Assembly (NCBI RefSeq): GCF_004010325.2
Contig: NZ_SADR02000004.1
Coordinates: 269,819-333,818, forward strand
Length of the DNA stretch: 64,000 bases
Direction of reading: 5' to 3'
Source of the DNA: Mesorhizobium sp. M00.F.Ca.ET.216.01.1.1
Lineage (GTDB): Bacteria; Pseudomonadota; Alphaproteobacteria; Rhizobiales; Rhizobiaceae
The position numbers were made by a program, and so were the translations under genes. This document shows positions 24,989 to 34,189 of this stretch, one piece after another; within the stretch, counting starts at the first letter, position 1, and each line of letters starts with the position of its first letter. The notes beneath the pieces were generated by a model. That model was not told the DNA's origin. It made no database searches and saw nothing but the letters and a program-made list of their open reading frames with translations.

Positions 24989-25659
24989 TTGGAGTTGCAC
25001 CTCCGGGCTGTGCGCAACGTCGTGGCGGATGACTCCTTTCTACCCAGTGGTCCGCAAAGCCGCCTGTCAGCTTGCGGGCCCAACGCGGTCATTTCGGAAC
25101 ATGCAAGCAGACTAAATAGCGATTGGAACTCAATAACCACGCGGCCACAGCGTTCATGGTTTGTACTTCTAAAGTCGCATAATTGGCAGACTGGAACATG
25201 GAACTTGGGTCGCGAGGTGGATCAAATGCGTTACGCAGGGTCGCAGAACGCGCAAGAGACATTGCAGGTCATCTATAATCGAGCTGTCGGCCCAGCCGAC
25301 TTCCTATTCGTGCCAGTGAGCAATGGCAATCGTACCAGCGACAGCACCCATTGCTCGCTGCTGCTCGTTGATGGCCGCAACCCGGAGCGGGTCGCCTATC
25401 ACCACGACTCCTCCCGGACAGGGCCACAACGACGAGCCTGCAAACCAGCTCGCAAGGGTGCTGAACGGCACCTTCGAGGCAGCCCCCATGACCCGACAGC
25501 CGAATGCTTATGACTGCGGCGTGTTTGTGTTGGCACGTGGGCGCCGATTGGACAATTGATGGCCGGGCAGCGGCGCCGGGTCGCTGCGACGACCTCGTCG
25601 CCGACCGGCAGGCGCTGCAAGACCGGCTGAGGCGGCGCTTCCACACGGGATTTGTCTAA
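24989..25659 (+). pseudogene. Ulp1/NopD-like SUMO-protease (C48) effector remnant
   Basis: ADFLFVPVSNGN, HCSLLLVDGRNPERVAYHHDS and (after a frameshift near 25410) NQPLNGY-type sequence RQPNAYDCGVFVLA give the His, Asp and Cys positions of C48 (Ulp1) peptidases. A further shift restores DDLVADRQALQDRLR up to a TAA at 25657. This reading matches the catalytic domain of rhizobial and Xanthomonas type III effectors such as NopD and XopD, which remove SUMO from plant proteins. The Trp usual after the catalytic His (HW) is Cys here. No intact N-terminus or secretion signal. An inactive relic from a symbiosis region. Confidence 0.6.
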
Positions 25660-25722
25660 AATTCCAAGGGGGATTTGTGGAGGTATGACGCCGACAGGCC
25701 GCCTACCGCCAGACTACCCCGC

Positions 25723-27870
25723 TCATGAACGCGACGCCGGCAGCACTCCCATCTCCTTGAGCAACCAGGCAGCGCCGTCAATCTTGTCCATGGTCCAAAG
25801 CATGAAGCGACTGTCGACATGGATGCTTCGACTGCGGTCTGCGGCATATGCCCAATCGGAGATCACTCCATCGAGCGTGCCATCAAAGGCGAGACCGACG
25901 AACTCGCCGCGCCCATTCAGCGTGGCCGAGCCGCTATTGCCATTGGTAATGTCGACCGTGGACATGAAGTCGACCGGCAAAGTGCCCAGCTCCGGCGCGA
26001 CATAGGGGCCATAATTCTTGGCCCGGATCGCAGCGACGGCGGCGGCGGGCGCATCAAACTCGCCCTTGCCAGTGTGCTTGGCCAGAAGTCCCTCAGCCGT
26101 GGTGAATGGCGTCCAGATCTGCCCGTCGCGTGTTCGCCCCGACACCTTGCCCCAGGTGATGCGCAGCGATCCATTCGCGTCGGGATACACCGGCCGGCCA
26201 ATCGCCTGCCAGTAGGCGCGCAGGCCCTGCATATAAGTCGCGCGCGCCGCCTGCGCTCGGCCAGCGCGGTCCTTCGCCGCGCGCTCCGCAGCTATGTCGC
26301 CGGGATAGAGCGCGACCGCCAGCTTGATGAAAGGATCGTCCGACGCCTCGAAGGCAGCAGCCCGCTTGTCGAGCCAGCCGAGCCGCGTGGCCGTGTCGGC
26401 GAGTTTGGTTTCTGCATAAAGTCGGTCAAGGCCGATTTGGTCCAGAGCCGTTTCGAACGCAGTATCGCGGTCCTTTGCGTCTAGCCGGCGATATTCATCG
26501 AGCGCGGCCTCAAATAGCTTGCGATCGATGTCGGGCAGGTAACCGCGTTCGATCTGCGTCAGTTGATCCACGGTCTGGTTACGGTCACGATCCTGAAAGC
26601 CGCGTTCGCGGTCTTCATCGAGCTTCTCGTGCTCCTTGGCCCAGCGATACAGAGTGCGCGCGGATGAGAGCATTTGCGCGCGGTTCAGCAGCGCCTGGCG
26701 CAGCCCCTCGAGCGAGGCCTGGCTATTCTCGTCCACCATGGCGCCCAGTTCGCCGATCGCTGCGCCATAGCGCGCCTGCCGCGCGGGATCGTCGGCGACC
26801 CAGTCGAGATAAGCTTTCTCCTCGATAGCCTTGCGCACGTCGAGCCCGATCGCATTGGCCCCGGCGAGATCGCCCGCCAACTTCTTCTTGTAGTTTTCCA
26901 CGCCTTGCAGGATGGAGGCGTAGCGGATCTGCGCTTCTCGATTGCCTGCCGTGGTTTGGTTTATCTGGGCCGCATAATCCGACAGCAAATGCTGCAACAG
27001 CGGTTCGTACCGCGCGAAATTGAACCGTACTTCATCCGCCGTGCGGAACCGATTGGTTTCTCCGGGAAAGCCGACGACCATGACGAAATCGCCGTCTTGC
27101 ACGCCTTTAGAGGCAATGCGCAGCCAGCTCTTCGGCCGGTAGGGCACGTTGTCGCGCGCATAAGGCCGGGAGGAACCATCAGGAGCGACATAAGCGCGGT
27201 AAAAACCGAAGTCGCCTGTGTGGCGCGGCCACGTCCAATTGTCCGTTTCGCCGCCGAAGTTACCGATGCCGAGCGCGGGCGCATAGACTAGGCGCACGTC
27301 CTGAATTTCGAGCTTCTGCTGGAGATAGTAGGAGGCGCCGCCATAATAGGACTCCACGTCGCAGCGGCGATTGGGCTGTTCTTCACATGCGGCGATCAGC
27401 GCCTTCCGGTTCCTGTCGAGCCGCTCATAGCGGGCAAAGCCGTTCAGCTTGTCCGATACGCCCTTGAGCATGTCGGCGGTCACATCACGGATATCCTCGA
27501 TCACATAGATGCGGCTGCCGGGCACCGCGGGTAATTCTTCACCAAGGCTTTTCGCTAGAAATCCCTTGGTGAGATAGTCTTGACTCTCCTTGCTGTTGTA
27601 CTGGATCGATTCCAGCACGCAGTGACGGTTGGTCGCAACCAGTCCTTGCGGACTGACGAAGGAAGCTGAACATCCGCCCAGTGATACGATCGCGTTGAGC
27701 GGGGCAGTGTCTAGACGGCTGAGCTGCGCGGGATCAAGCTGGAGTCCATTCGCGCGCATGGCCGCGCCAAGTTCCGTAATCTGGGCCGGCATCCACATGC
27801 CTTCGTTCGCCGACGTCCAGAGCAAGTTCATAGCGGTGGCTTGGGCCAAACGACTAAAATTCGAGTTCAT
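25723..27870 (-). CDS. S46-family serine exopeptidase (DPP7/DPP11-like)
   Basis: 715 residues from ATG 27870. The chymotrypsin-like catalytic residues are visible: His in LVATNRHCVLESIQ (about residue 86), and Ser in DITNGNSGSATLNGRGEFVG near residue 650. GMWMP near the N-terminus and the GGCSASFVSPQG strand are typical of S46, whose members release dipeptides from peptide N-termini in the periplasm. The N-terminal 25 residues are a poor signal peptide, so export may be impaired. The family is common in Bacteroidetes, xanthomonads and sphingomonads and rare in rhizobia, suggesting acquisition. No operon partners. Confidence 0.8.
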   Translation of the reverse strand: MNSNFSRLAQATAMNLLWTSANEGMWMPAQITELGAAMRANGLQLDPAQLSRLDTAPLNAIVSLGGCSASFVSPQGLVATNRHCVLESIQYNSKESQDYLTKGFLAKSLGEELPAVPGSRIYVIEDIRDVTADMLKGVSDKLNGFARYERLDRNRKALIAACEEQPNRRCDVESYYGGASYYLQQKLEIQDVRLVYAPALGIGNFGGETDNWTWPRHTGDFGFYRAYVAPDGSSRPYARDNVPYRPKSWLRIASKGVQDGDFVMVVGFPGETNRFRTADEVRFNFARYEPLLQHLLSDYAAQINQTTAGNREAQIRYASILQGVENYKKKLAGDLAGANAIGLDVRKAIEEKAYLDWVADDPARQARYGAAIGELGAMVDENSQASLEGLRQALLNRAQMLSSARTLYRWAKEHEKLDEDRERGFQDRDRNQTVDQLTQIERGYLPDIDRKLFEAALDEYRRLDAKDRDTAFETALDQIGLDRLYAETKLADTATRLGWLDKRAAAFEASDDPFIKLAVALYPGDIAAERAAKDRAGRAQAARATYMQGLRAYWQAIGRPVYPDANGSLRITWGKVSGRTRDGQIWTPFTTAEGLLAKHTGKGEFDAPAAAVAAIRAKNYGPYVAPELGTLPVDFMSTVDITNGNSGSATLNGRGEFVGLAFDGTLDGVISDWAYAADRSRSIHVDSRFMLWTMDKIDGAAWLLKEMGVLPASRS

Positions 27871-28472
27871 GCTGATCTCGTTCCCATTCTGTGTATTGTT
27901 CTCCGCTGATCTGGATCGATGAGCTATCGGGCTGACCGGCGTCCGCAAGCGCCTGCGCGGCAGCCACTGGGTGAAGAGTGAGTGGACGGTCAACACAAAA
28001 ATCTGGGTGACGCTCCCCTCACATTGTATCGGCAACGTTTGCGGATCATCCGTTGCACTAATCGTGCCAAAGGATGCCTGAGACGCCCTTCGGGTCCCGC
28101 GGAGAAGTCATTCGAGACGCCTCTAACAATATCTCCCGCATTGCGGGCCGGCCATTGGAGCGCCTCGTCAATAAAGCTTTCAATCACCTACGTGGTAAGG
28201 GCCTTGCGTGTCCGACCTCCGACATTTGGGTCCGACCTCCGACATTTGGTTGTAGACCCGACACTCTCGTCCTCGCTCGCGACGAAGCCCACTGCCGAAC
28301 AGCCGTCGTTAATTGTGAGAATGCGTGCTATCGTTTCTGTTACGTGCGGTGTTGCGCGAGGACGAGGGTGCGAGGAGTGCCCGGACTTCCCCTTGCCGCA
28401 AATCCGCTCGGCGCTTGGCGACATAACCCGGCGGACTATGTGCGCGAGTGCCGGCGTGAGGCGCGAAAGTAA
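27871..28472. other. 600-bp region without an intact gene
   Basis: Contains a two-copy 20-bp tandem repeat at 28210-28249. No reading frame here has a recognisable family. Confidence 0.3.
28210..28249. repeat. Two perfect tandem copies of a 20-bp unit
   Basis: GTCCGACCTCCGACATTTGG occurs twice back to back (28210-28229, 28230-28249). Not a CRISPR array: there is no spacer and only two units. It may be a junction or a protein-binding pair. Confidence 0.8.
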
Positions 28473-28970
28473 ATCTGGGATGAAACGTCGACCATCCGAA
28501 TCGAGCATGGAAACCTCATCAAAGCGACAACCGCCAACCGGGTTCGCGAGGCAGGCGCGTTCGTCGTCCCGACGAACATCACCTTTGCTGTCGTCGCTCG
28601 GGACGGAGCCAGATACGGCATGTCCGCCGAATCCCTTGAAAAGGTGAGCTTCGTTCTCGATGCCGGCTTGTCGGCGCTCGAAACGCTTCAAAGCGCTGGC
28701 GTGACCATGGGCTACGGCTCCGATCTGCTTGGCCAGATGCATAGGCACCAATCAGAGGAATTTCTTCTGCGCGGCCGCGTTCTCAAGCCTCGGGACGTGA
28801 TCCGATCCGCGACGGTGGATGCTGCCCGCGTGCTCAACATGGAAGGCCTCATCGGCACCATCGCGCCTGGCGCTCACGCAGATCTCATCGCCGTCTACGG
28901 CAATCCGTTGAAGGACCTCGCGATTTTGTCCGATCCCGCCCGGCTTCGAAAGATCATCAAGGGCGGGTGA
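28473..28970 (+). pseudogene. C-terminal fragment of an imidazolonepropionase-like amidohydrolase
   Basis: About 165 codons in one frame: TIRIEHGNLI, GAFVVPTNITFAVV, VTMGYGSDLLGQMHRHQSEE and MEGLIGTIAPGAHADLIAVYGNPLKD. The family is metal-dependent hydrolases of the Xaa-Pro dipeptidase or imidazolonepropionase type. GSDL holds the metal-binding Asp and EHG a metal-binding His. The N-terminal ~250 residues with the HxH motif are missing, so the fragment is inactive. Confidence 0.65.
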
Positions 28971-29508
28971 GTGGTGAAGAATGAATAACCAGACGCAGGT
29001 AATCCGTTGCCATTCAGGGGAATTACGCAACACATATACAGGCAGGAGCACAACAGAACGTATTGAGCAGCTACCGATGGTTCCGAAGGCATGACGCTGC
29101 GATTGCCGCCTTCGTGCTGCCGGTGCTCAAAACTCTCAATCGTCCCTGACCAGCCTTGAAATCTCGGCGCTAATATCGGCTCCTTCGTAGGGCAATGCCT
29201 GAGGACGTTTCTCGCACGCCTAGCCGTCATAATACACGCGCTCATTTGATTGCGTGGCATCGGTGGAGAGCGCTGTCACAAACGGCTGGACGACATTCCT
29301 CATATCGCGCCGGCGGAGCCTGTTTTCACCAAAGTCGAACTCGCGGGTGACGCCTACGGCCCCTGCCAAGTTAATCCCATTTGAGATCGAATGCGGTGGG
29401 CGTGCCGCTCCTAGCAGCGCCGTTTTTCCCATTGACGTGAAAACATCAGAACAAAGTACCTTATGTCTACAGATTTCGTAGAATATCGTTTGGTTTCGGT
29501 GGTGGCCT
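28971..29508. other. 540-bp upstream region of the organosulfur operon
   Basis: No convincing gene. A minus-strand stretch near 29220-29430 (NVVQPFVTALSTDATQSNERV) is coding-like but unidentified. The last 60 bp before 29509 are AT-richer, with a small TCTAC/GTAGA dyad at about 29466-29482, so the operon promoter probably lies here. Confidence 0.3.
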
Positions 29509-30105
29509 ATGGCGCATGTGTGGGAGATAGATGACTTGGCACGATTATCGGTTCTTGGAATATCCGGCGGTGTAAGCAACCCGTCCCGCACCACGGCGGT
29601 CGTCAATGCGCTGGTCAAGGCGGTCGCGTTGCGCCTGCTTGCCGACACCGGTCTGATTGAGATCACGGAGGCAGCACCGTCGCTTTTCGCCGGACTATCC
29701 CGCGGCGCACTTGGCGCATCTGGAGAAGCGATTATCCAGCGTGTCGAGAAGGCCGATTTGCTCGTGGTCGGAACGCCTGTCTATAGGGCTTCCTACACTG
29801 GCGCTCTCAAGCACCTGTTCGACCTGGTCGACTATCGCGCGTTGACGGGCAAGACCGTGCTTCTCGCGGCGACCGGCGGGAGCCCATACCATGGCCTGGT
29901 GCTCGAACATCAGCTCCGGCCATTGTTCGGCTTTTTTGGCTCTGTCACCGTCCCTACGGGCGTCTACGGCACGCCCGACGATTTCGTCGATGGCGAAATC
30001 GTCGGCGCAGCCATCATCGAGCGTATTGCAAGGGCCGCTACCGACGCGGTCTCCTTGCTCAACTCAAGTCACGCAAATGCCGCCGTCGCCACCCGCGTCG
30101 GCTGA
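29509..30105 (+). CDS. msuE: NADPH-dependent FMN reductase (MsuE/SsuE type)
   Basis: 198 residues. VLGISGGVSNPSRTTAVV is the flavodoxin-like phosphate-binding loop, and VVGTPVYRASYTGALKHLFDLVD is typical of the SsuE/MsuE group. The enzyme supplies FMNH2 to two-component flavin monooxygenases, here SfnG and the SsuD-like enzyme of the same operon. ATG 29509 is listed, but TTG at 29536 has GGGAG about 10 nt upstream and would trim nine unusual residues. First gene of a ten-gene operon; the next gene starts 25 nt after its stop. Confidence 0.85.
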   Translation: MAHVWEIDDLARLSVLGISGGVSNPSRTTAVVNALVKAVALRLLADTGLIEITEAAPSLFAGLSRGALGASGEAIIQRVEKADLLVVGTPVYRASYTGALKHLFDLVDYRALTGKTVLLAATGGSPYHGLVLEHQLRPLFGFFGSVTVPTGVYGTPDDFVDGEIVGAAIIERIARAATDAVSLLNSSHANAAVATRVG

Positions 30106-30130
30106 GCCAATCAACAGGGGAAACGACGAC

Positions 30131-31231
30131 ATGAGTTCGCATTCCGACGCCATCAAATTCGCCTACTGGGTCCCGAACGTCTCCGGCGGCCTGGTCATCT
30201 CCAACATCGAGCAGCGGACGGGTTGGGATATCGACTACAACCGCAAGCTCGCCCAGATTGCCGAGGCCAACGGGTTCGACTATGCGCTGAGCCAGATCCG
30301 TTTCACAGCCGGCTATGGGGCCGACAACCAGCACGAATCAGTCTCGTTCAGCCATGCCTTGCTTGCCGCGACCACAACGCTGAAGGTCATCGCAGCGATC
30401 CTGCCCGGTCCGTGGAACCCTGCGCTGGCGGCCAAGCAGATCGCTACCATCAACCACCTGACCAATGGCCGCGTCTCCGTCAATGTCGTCAGCGGCTGGT
30501 TCCGAGGCGAGTTCGCCGCGATTGGCGAACTCTGGCTCGATCATGACGAGCGCTATCGCCGGTCGGAGGAATTTATCCGAGCGTTGCGCGGCATCTGGAC
30601 GGAAGACAGCTTCACGCTGAAGGGCGATTTCTACCGCTTCACCAACTATTCCATGAAGCCGAAGCCGATCGAGCCCTTGCCCGAGATATTCCAGGGCGGC
30701 TCGTCGCGAGCCGCTCGCGACATGGCGTCTCGTGTCTCCGATTGGTATTTCACCAACGGCAATACCCCGGAGGAGATCCGGAAGCAGGTCGACGACATCC
30801 GCACCAAGGCGAAAGCCAACGGCCACAAGGTTAGGATCGGCGTCAACGCTTTCGCCATCGCCCGCGAGAGCGAGCAGGAAGCGCGCGCCGTGCTCGACGA
30901 GATCATCGCCAAGGCGAATCCGGAGGCGGTGCAGGGCTTTGCCGATCAGGTCAAGAATGCCGGCAAGGCCTCGCCGGAAGGCGAAGGCAATTGGGCGAAG
31001 TCGTCCCTCGAGGATCTCGTTCAGTACAATGACGGCTTCCGCAGCAATCTCATCGGCACGCCGGAACAGATCGCCGAACGCATCCTGAAACTGAAGGACG
31101 CCGGTGCCGACCTGATCCTGCTCGGCTTCCTGCATTTCCAGGAAGAGGTCGAGTTCTTCGGCAAGCGCGTCATTCCTCTGGTGCGCGAACTGGAAGCAGC
31201 TCGCGACAGGGAGCTTGTCGCCGCGGAATAG
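30131..31231 (+). CDS. sfnG: FMNH2-dependent dimethyl sulfone monooxygenase
   Basis: 366 residues of the bacterial luciferase-like TIM-barrel family. IKFAYWVPNVSGGLVIS at the N-terminus, YALSQIRFTAGYGADNQHES and VNVVSGWFRGEFAAIGE match SfnG closely. The enzyme oxidises dimethyl sulfone with FMNH2 and O2 to methanesulfinate and formaldehyde, a step in using sulfones as a sulfur source. It uses flavin from the adjacent reductase. Intact, cytoplasmic, typical length. Confidence 0.9.
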   Translation: MSSHSDAIKFAYWVPNVSGGLVISNIEQRTGWDIDYNRKLAQIAEANGFDYALSQIRFTAGYGADNQHESVSFSHALLAATTTLKVIAAILPGPWNPALAAKQIATINHLTNGRVSVNVVSGWFRGEFAAIGELWLDHDERYRRSEEFIRALRGIWTEDSFTLKGDFYRFTNYSMKPKPIEPLPEIFQGGSSRAARDMASRVSDWYFTNGNTPEEIRKQVDDIRTKAKANGHKVRIGVNAFAIARESEQEARAVLDEIIAKANPEAVQGFADQVKNAGKASPEGEGNWAKSSLEDLVQYNDGFRSNLIGTPEQIAERILKLKDAGADLILLGFLHFQEEVEFFGKRVIPLVRELEAARDRELVAAE

Positions 31232-31287
31232 GACGGGCGCGGCCCACGGGGCCGCAGCCGACACGCCTTCAAAAGCAGGAATGTTTC

Positions 31288-32190
31288 ATGATTGGTGCTT
31301 CGCTGGGAGCGGCCGCATACGAGCGCGCGTCCGAAATTTCCGCCATCCTCGCGGTGGCTAACCCCGTCGGCGACAGGCGTCTGGCACGCCTGTCGTCACG
31401 GCCGGATGTGGTTCTCGCGCTGAGCGGGATCGGCATTTCCTTTGGCGGGGTCAAGGCGCTGAGCGATGTTGATCTCGAAGTGGAAGTCGGCGAGATCCGC
31501 GCGGTGATCGGCCCCAACGGCGCCGGCAAGTCCTCACTGATCAACATCATCAGCGGCCTCTATCACGCCGACCGCGGCAGGATTGCGATCGGCGGGCAGT
31601 CCTTCTCCCGGGTGCCGGCGAGCCGTCTAGCACGGCTCGGCGTTGCGCGAACCTTCCAGAACCTGGCGCTATTCGGCGGTCTGTCCGTGCGCAACAACAT
31701 CGCGTGCGGCCGCGTCCACACCAGGCGCGCCAGTTTCGTCGAACATATTGCAGGTCTGCCACGCGCCCGGAGCGAAGATGCGGGAATCGCCGAAAAGACC
31801 GATCAGATAGTCGCCTTCCTGCATCTCGAAAGCGTCGCCGACCGCCTCGTCGCCACCTTGCCTTACGGCCTGCAGAAGCGGGTCGAGCTGGCGCGCGCGC
31901 TGGTCGCCGAGCCGAAGCTGCTGCTGCTCGACGAGCCGATGGCCGGCATGACGGCGACCGAGAAGGCCGAGATGGCCGGCTTCGTGCGCGCCGCGCGCGA
32001 CCGGCACGGCGTCACCATCATCCTGATCGAGCACGACATCGGCGTCGTCATGGGCCTCTCCGACCGCGTCGCCGTGCTCGACTACGGCCGCAAGATCGCA
32101 GACGGGACGCCGGCCGAGGTCAGGGCCGATCCGGCAGTGATCCGGGCCTATATCGGCACCGCCGAGGGCGAGAATGGCGAGGACATCTGA
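31288..32190 (+). CDS. LivG-like ABC transporter ATPase
   Basis: 300 residues. Walker A GPNGAGKSS near residue 75, the signature LPYGLQKRVELARAL (a LivG-type variant) and Walker B LLLLDEPMAGM identify a branched-chain-amino-acid-type (HAAT) ABC ATPase. The first ~45 residues are extra compared with LivG, and translation could start later. Its TGA overlaps the permease ATG at 32190. In this operon the substrate is probably an organosulfur compound rather than an amino acid. Confidence 0.85.
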   Translation: MIGASLGAAAYERASEISAILAVANPVGDRRLARLSSRPDVVLALSGIGISFGGVKALSDVDLEVEVGEIRAVIGPNGAGKSSLINIISGLYHADRGRIAIGGQSFSRVPASRLARLGVARTFQNLALFGGLSVRNNIACGRVHTRRASFVEHIAGLPRARSEDAGIAEKTDQIVAFLHLESVADRLVATLPYGLQKRVELARALVAEPKLLLLDEPMAGMTATEKAEMAGFVRAARDRHGVTIILIEHDIGVVMGLSDRVAVLDYGRKIADGTPAEVRADPAVIRAYIGTAEGENGEDI

Positions 32191-33084
32191 TGAGCTACTA
32201 TGATTTCCTCTTCGTCATCGAAGTGCTGGTCGGCGGCCTGCTCTCTGGCGTCATGTATTCGCTTGTCGCCATAGGTTTCGTGCTGATCTACAAGACGTCG
32301 GGCGTGCTGAACTTCGCGCAGGGGTCGATGGTGCTGTTCGCAGCGCTCACCTTTGTCAGCCTCGTCGAACGCGGCATCCCCTTCGCGCTTTCGCTGCTCA
32401 TCACCTTCGCGGTCATGGTCGCGCTCGGCTTCACCATCGAGCGGACCGTGCTCAGGCCACTGGTCAACCGCTCGCCGATGACGCTGTTCATGGCGACGCT
32501 GGGGCTCTCCTACACCATCGAAGGTGCCGCCCAGCTTATCTGGGGCACGCAGGTGCACGGGCTCGACCTCGGCATCGACGACACCCTTCGAGGTCGGCGG
32601 CATACTGATCTCATCCTTCGACCTGCTGGCGGCGGCGATCGCCGCCGCCATGGTCGCAGGCCTCAGCGCCTTCTTCTATTGGACGCGGATCGGCCTTGCG
32701 TTTCGCGCCGTCGCCGACGATCAGTTCGCGGCCCTCGCCGTCGGGCTGCGGCTGCCTCGCATCTGGGGCACCGTGTGGACGGCGGCCGGCTTCGTCGCGC
32801 TGGTCGCCGGACTGTTGTGGGGCGCGCGTCTCGGCGTCCAGTTCTCGCTGTCGCTGATCGTGCTGAAGGCGCTGCCGGTGCTGGTGCTTGGCGGCTTCGA
32901 TTCCATCCTCGGCGCCATCGTTGGCGGCCTCATCATCGGCGCCAGCGAGAAGCTGGCCGAGGTCTATCTCGGCCCGTTCGTCGGCGGCGGCATCGAGGGC
33001 TGGTTCGCCTATGCGCTGGCGCTGGTTGTGCTTTTGGTGCGCCCCTCCGGCCTGTTTGGCCAGAAAACCGTCGAAAGGGTCTGA
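32190..33084 (+). pseudogene. LivH-like ABC permease, single frameshift
   Basis: ATG 32190 begins SYYDFLFVIEVLVGGLLSGV, followed by NFAQGSMVLFAAL, a LivH hallmark. The frame breaks at about 32585 in a run of C (ACACCC before TTCGAGG) and resumes as FEVGGILISSFDLLAAAIAA through to a TGA at 33082. One extra C or two missing C restores a full permease of about 297 residues with 7-8 membrane helices. If real, transport would be lost; if a read error, the gene is intact. Confidence 0.7.
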
Positions 33085-33087
33085 ACC

Positions 33088-34136
33088 ATGGCCGTGCAAG
33101 CTCTCGACGCCGCAAGGCTTCCAGTCGACTGGGCGAAACTCGTTCAGAAGCTGGCGTTGGCGACCGCCCTGTTCGTCGTCGCCTACGGCGTGGTCCCTGC
33201 CTATGCTTCGGGCTATCTGGTCGAGGCGATCCTGCTGCCATTCCTGGCGCTCAGCCTGGCGGCGGTCGGCCTCAATTTGCTGACCGGCTATTGCGGCCAG
33301 CTCTCGCTTGGCTCTTCCGCCTTCATGGCGGTGGGCGCGTTCGGCGCCTACAATTTCAACCTCAGGGTCGAAGGCCTGCCGCTGGCGGTGACCATGATCC
33401 TGGCCGGAATTTCCGCCGCCGGCTTCGGCGTCGTGTTCGGCCTGCCCAGTCTCAGGCTGCGCGGCTTCTACCTCGCCGTCTCGACGCTCGCCGCCCAGTT
33501 CTTCGTGCAATGGGCGCTGACCAAGTTCGGCTGGTTCTCCAACGACAACCCGTCCGGGGTGATCTCGGCGCCGCACCTGGCCGTCGCCGGTCTTTCGCTC
33601 GACAGCGCGACCGGCCGCTATTTGCTTTCGGTCACCACGGTCATGGTGCTGACGGCCCTCGTCTGGCGCTTGGTCAACAGCGCGACCGGTCGCAACTTCA
33701 TCGCCGTGCGGGACAACGAAACCGCCGCACGCGTCATCGGTGTGCCGGTGCTGCGAACCAAGCTTCTGGCGTTCGCCATCTCGTCGTTCATCATCGGTAT
33801 CGCCGGCGTGCTGTGGGCCTTCACCTATCTGCGCACCGTCGAGCCGGCAGGCTTCAATCTCGACCGCTCATTCCAGATCCTGTTCATCATCATCATCGGC
33901 GGGCTGGCCTCGATCCGTGGCGCGTTTTGGGTGCGGCGTTCATCGTTGTCCTCCCGCTCTTTCTGTCCCGGCTCGGCGCATTCCTGTTCGGCGGCCTGTT
34001 CGATTCGGGCGTTCTCGACATGAGCCAGCGCATCGTGCTCGGCGCCATTATCATCATCTTCCTCATCGCGGAACCGAGCGGGCTGTCGGCCCTCTTCGAC
34101 CGCCTCAAACGACGGATCGGCTCAAGGTCCAGCTGA
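33088..34136 (+). pseudogene. LivM-like ABC permease, single frameshift
   Basis: Starts at ATG 33088. GLNLLTGYCGQLSLGSSAFMAVGA is the LivM signature, then DNETAARVIGVPVLRTKLLAFA, the cytoplasmic loop that contacts the ATPase. The frame breaks at about 33926, where TTTT would need to be TTTTT (GAFLGAAF), and continues FIVVLPLFLSRLGAFLFGG to a stop at 34134. Corrected length is about 350 residues. Second permease of the transporter, 3 nt after LivH. Confidence 0.7.
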
Positions 34137-34189
34137 TTGCCGCTCAACTTCCTCCTCCGCTCGGACCAACCCATCAGGAGACGTAAGCA

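Noticed and set aside
28210..28249. Possible CRISPR repeats
   Set aside because: Only two units, directly adjacent, without spacers or cas genes.
31704..34136. An 810-codon frame across livG, livH and livM
   Set aside because: It is not one protein. It reads the wrong frame of livG, the true start of livH, the wrong frame of most of livM and the true end of livM. Separate frameshifted genes explain it better.
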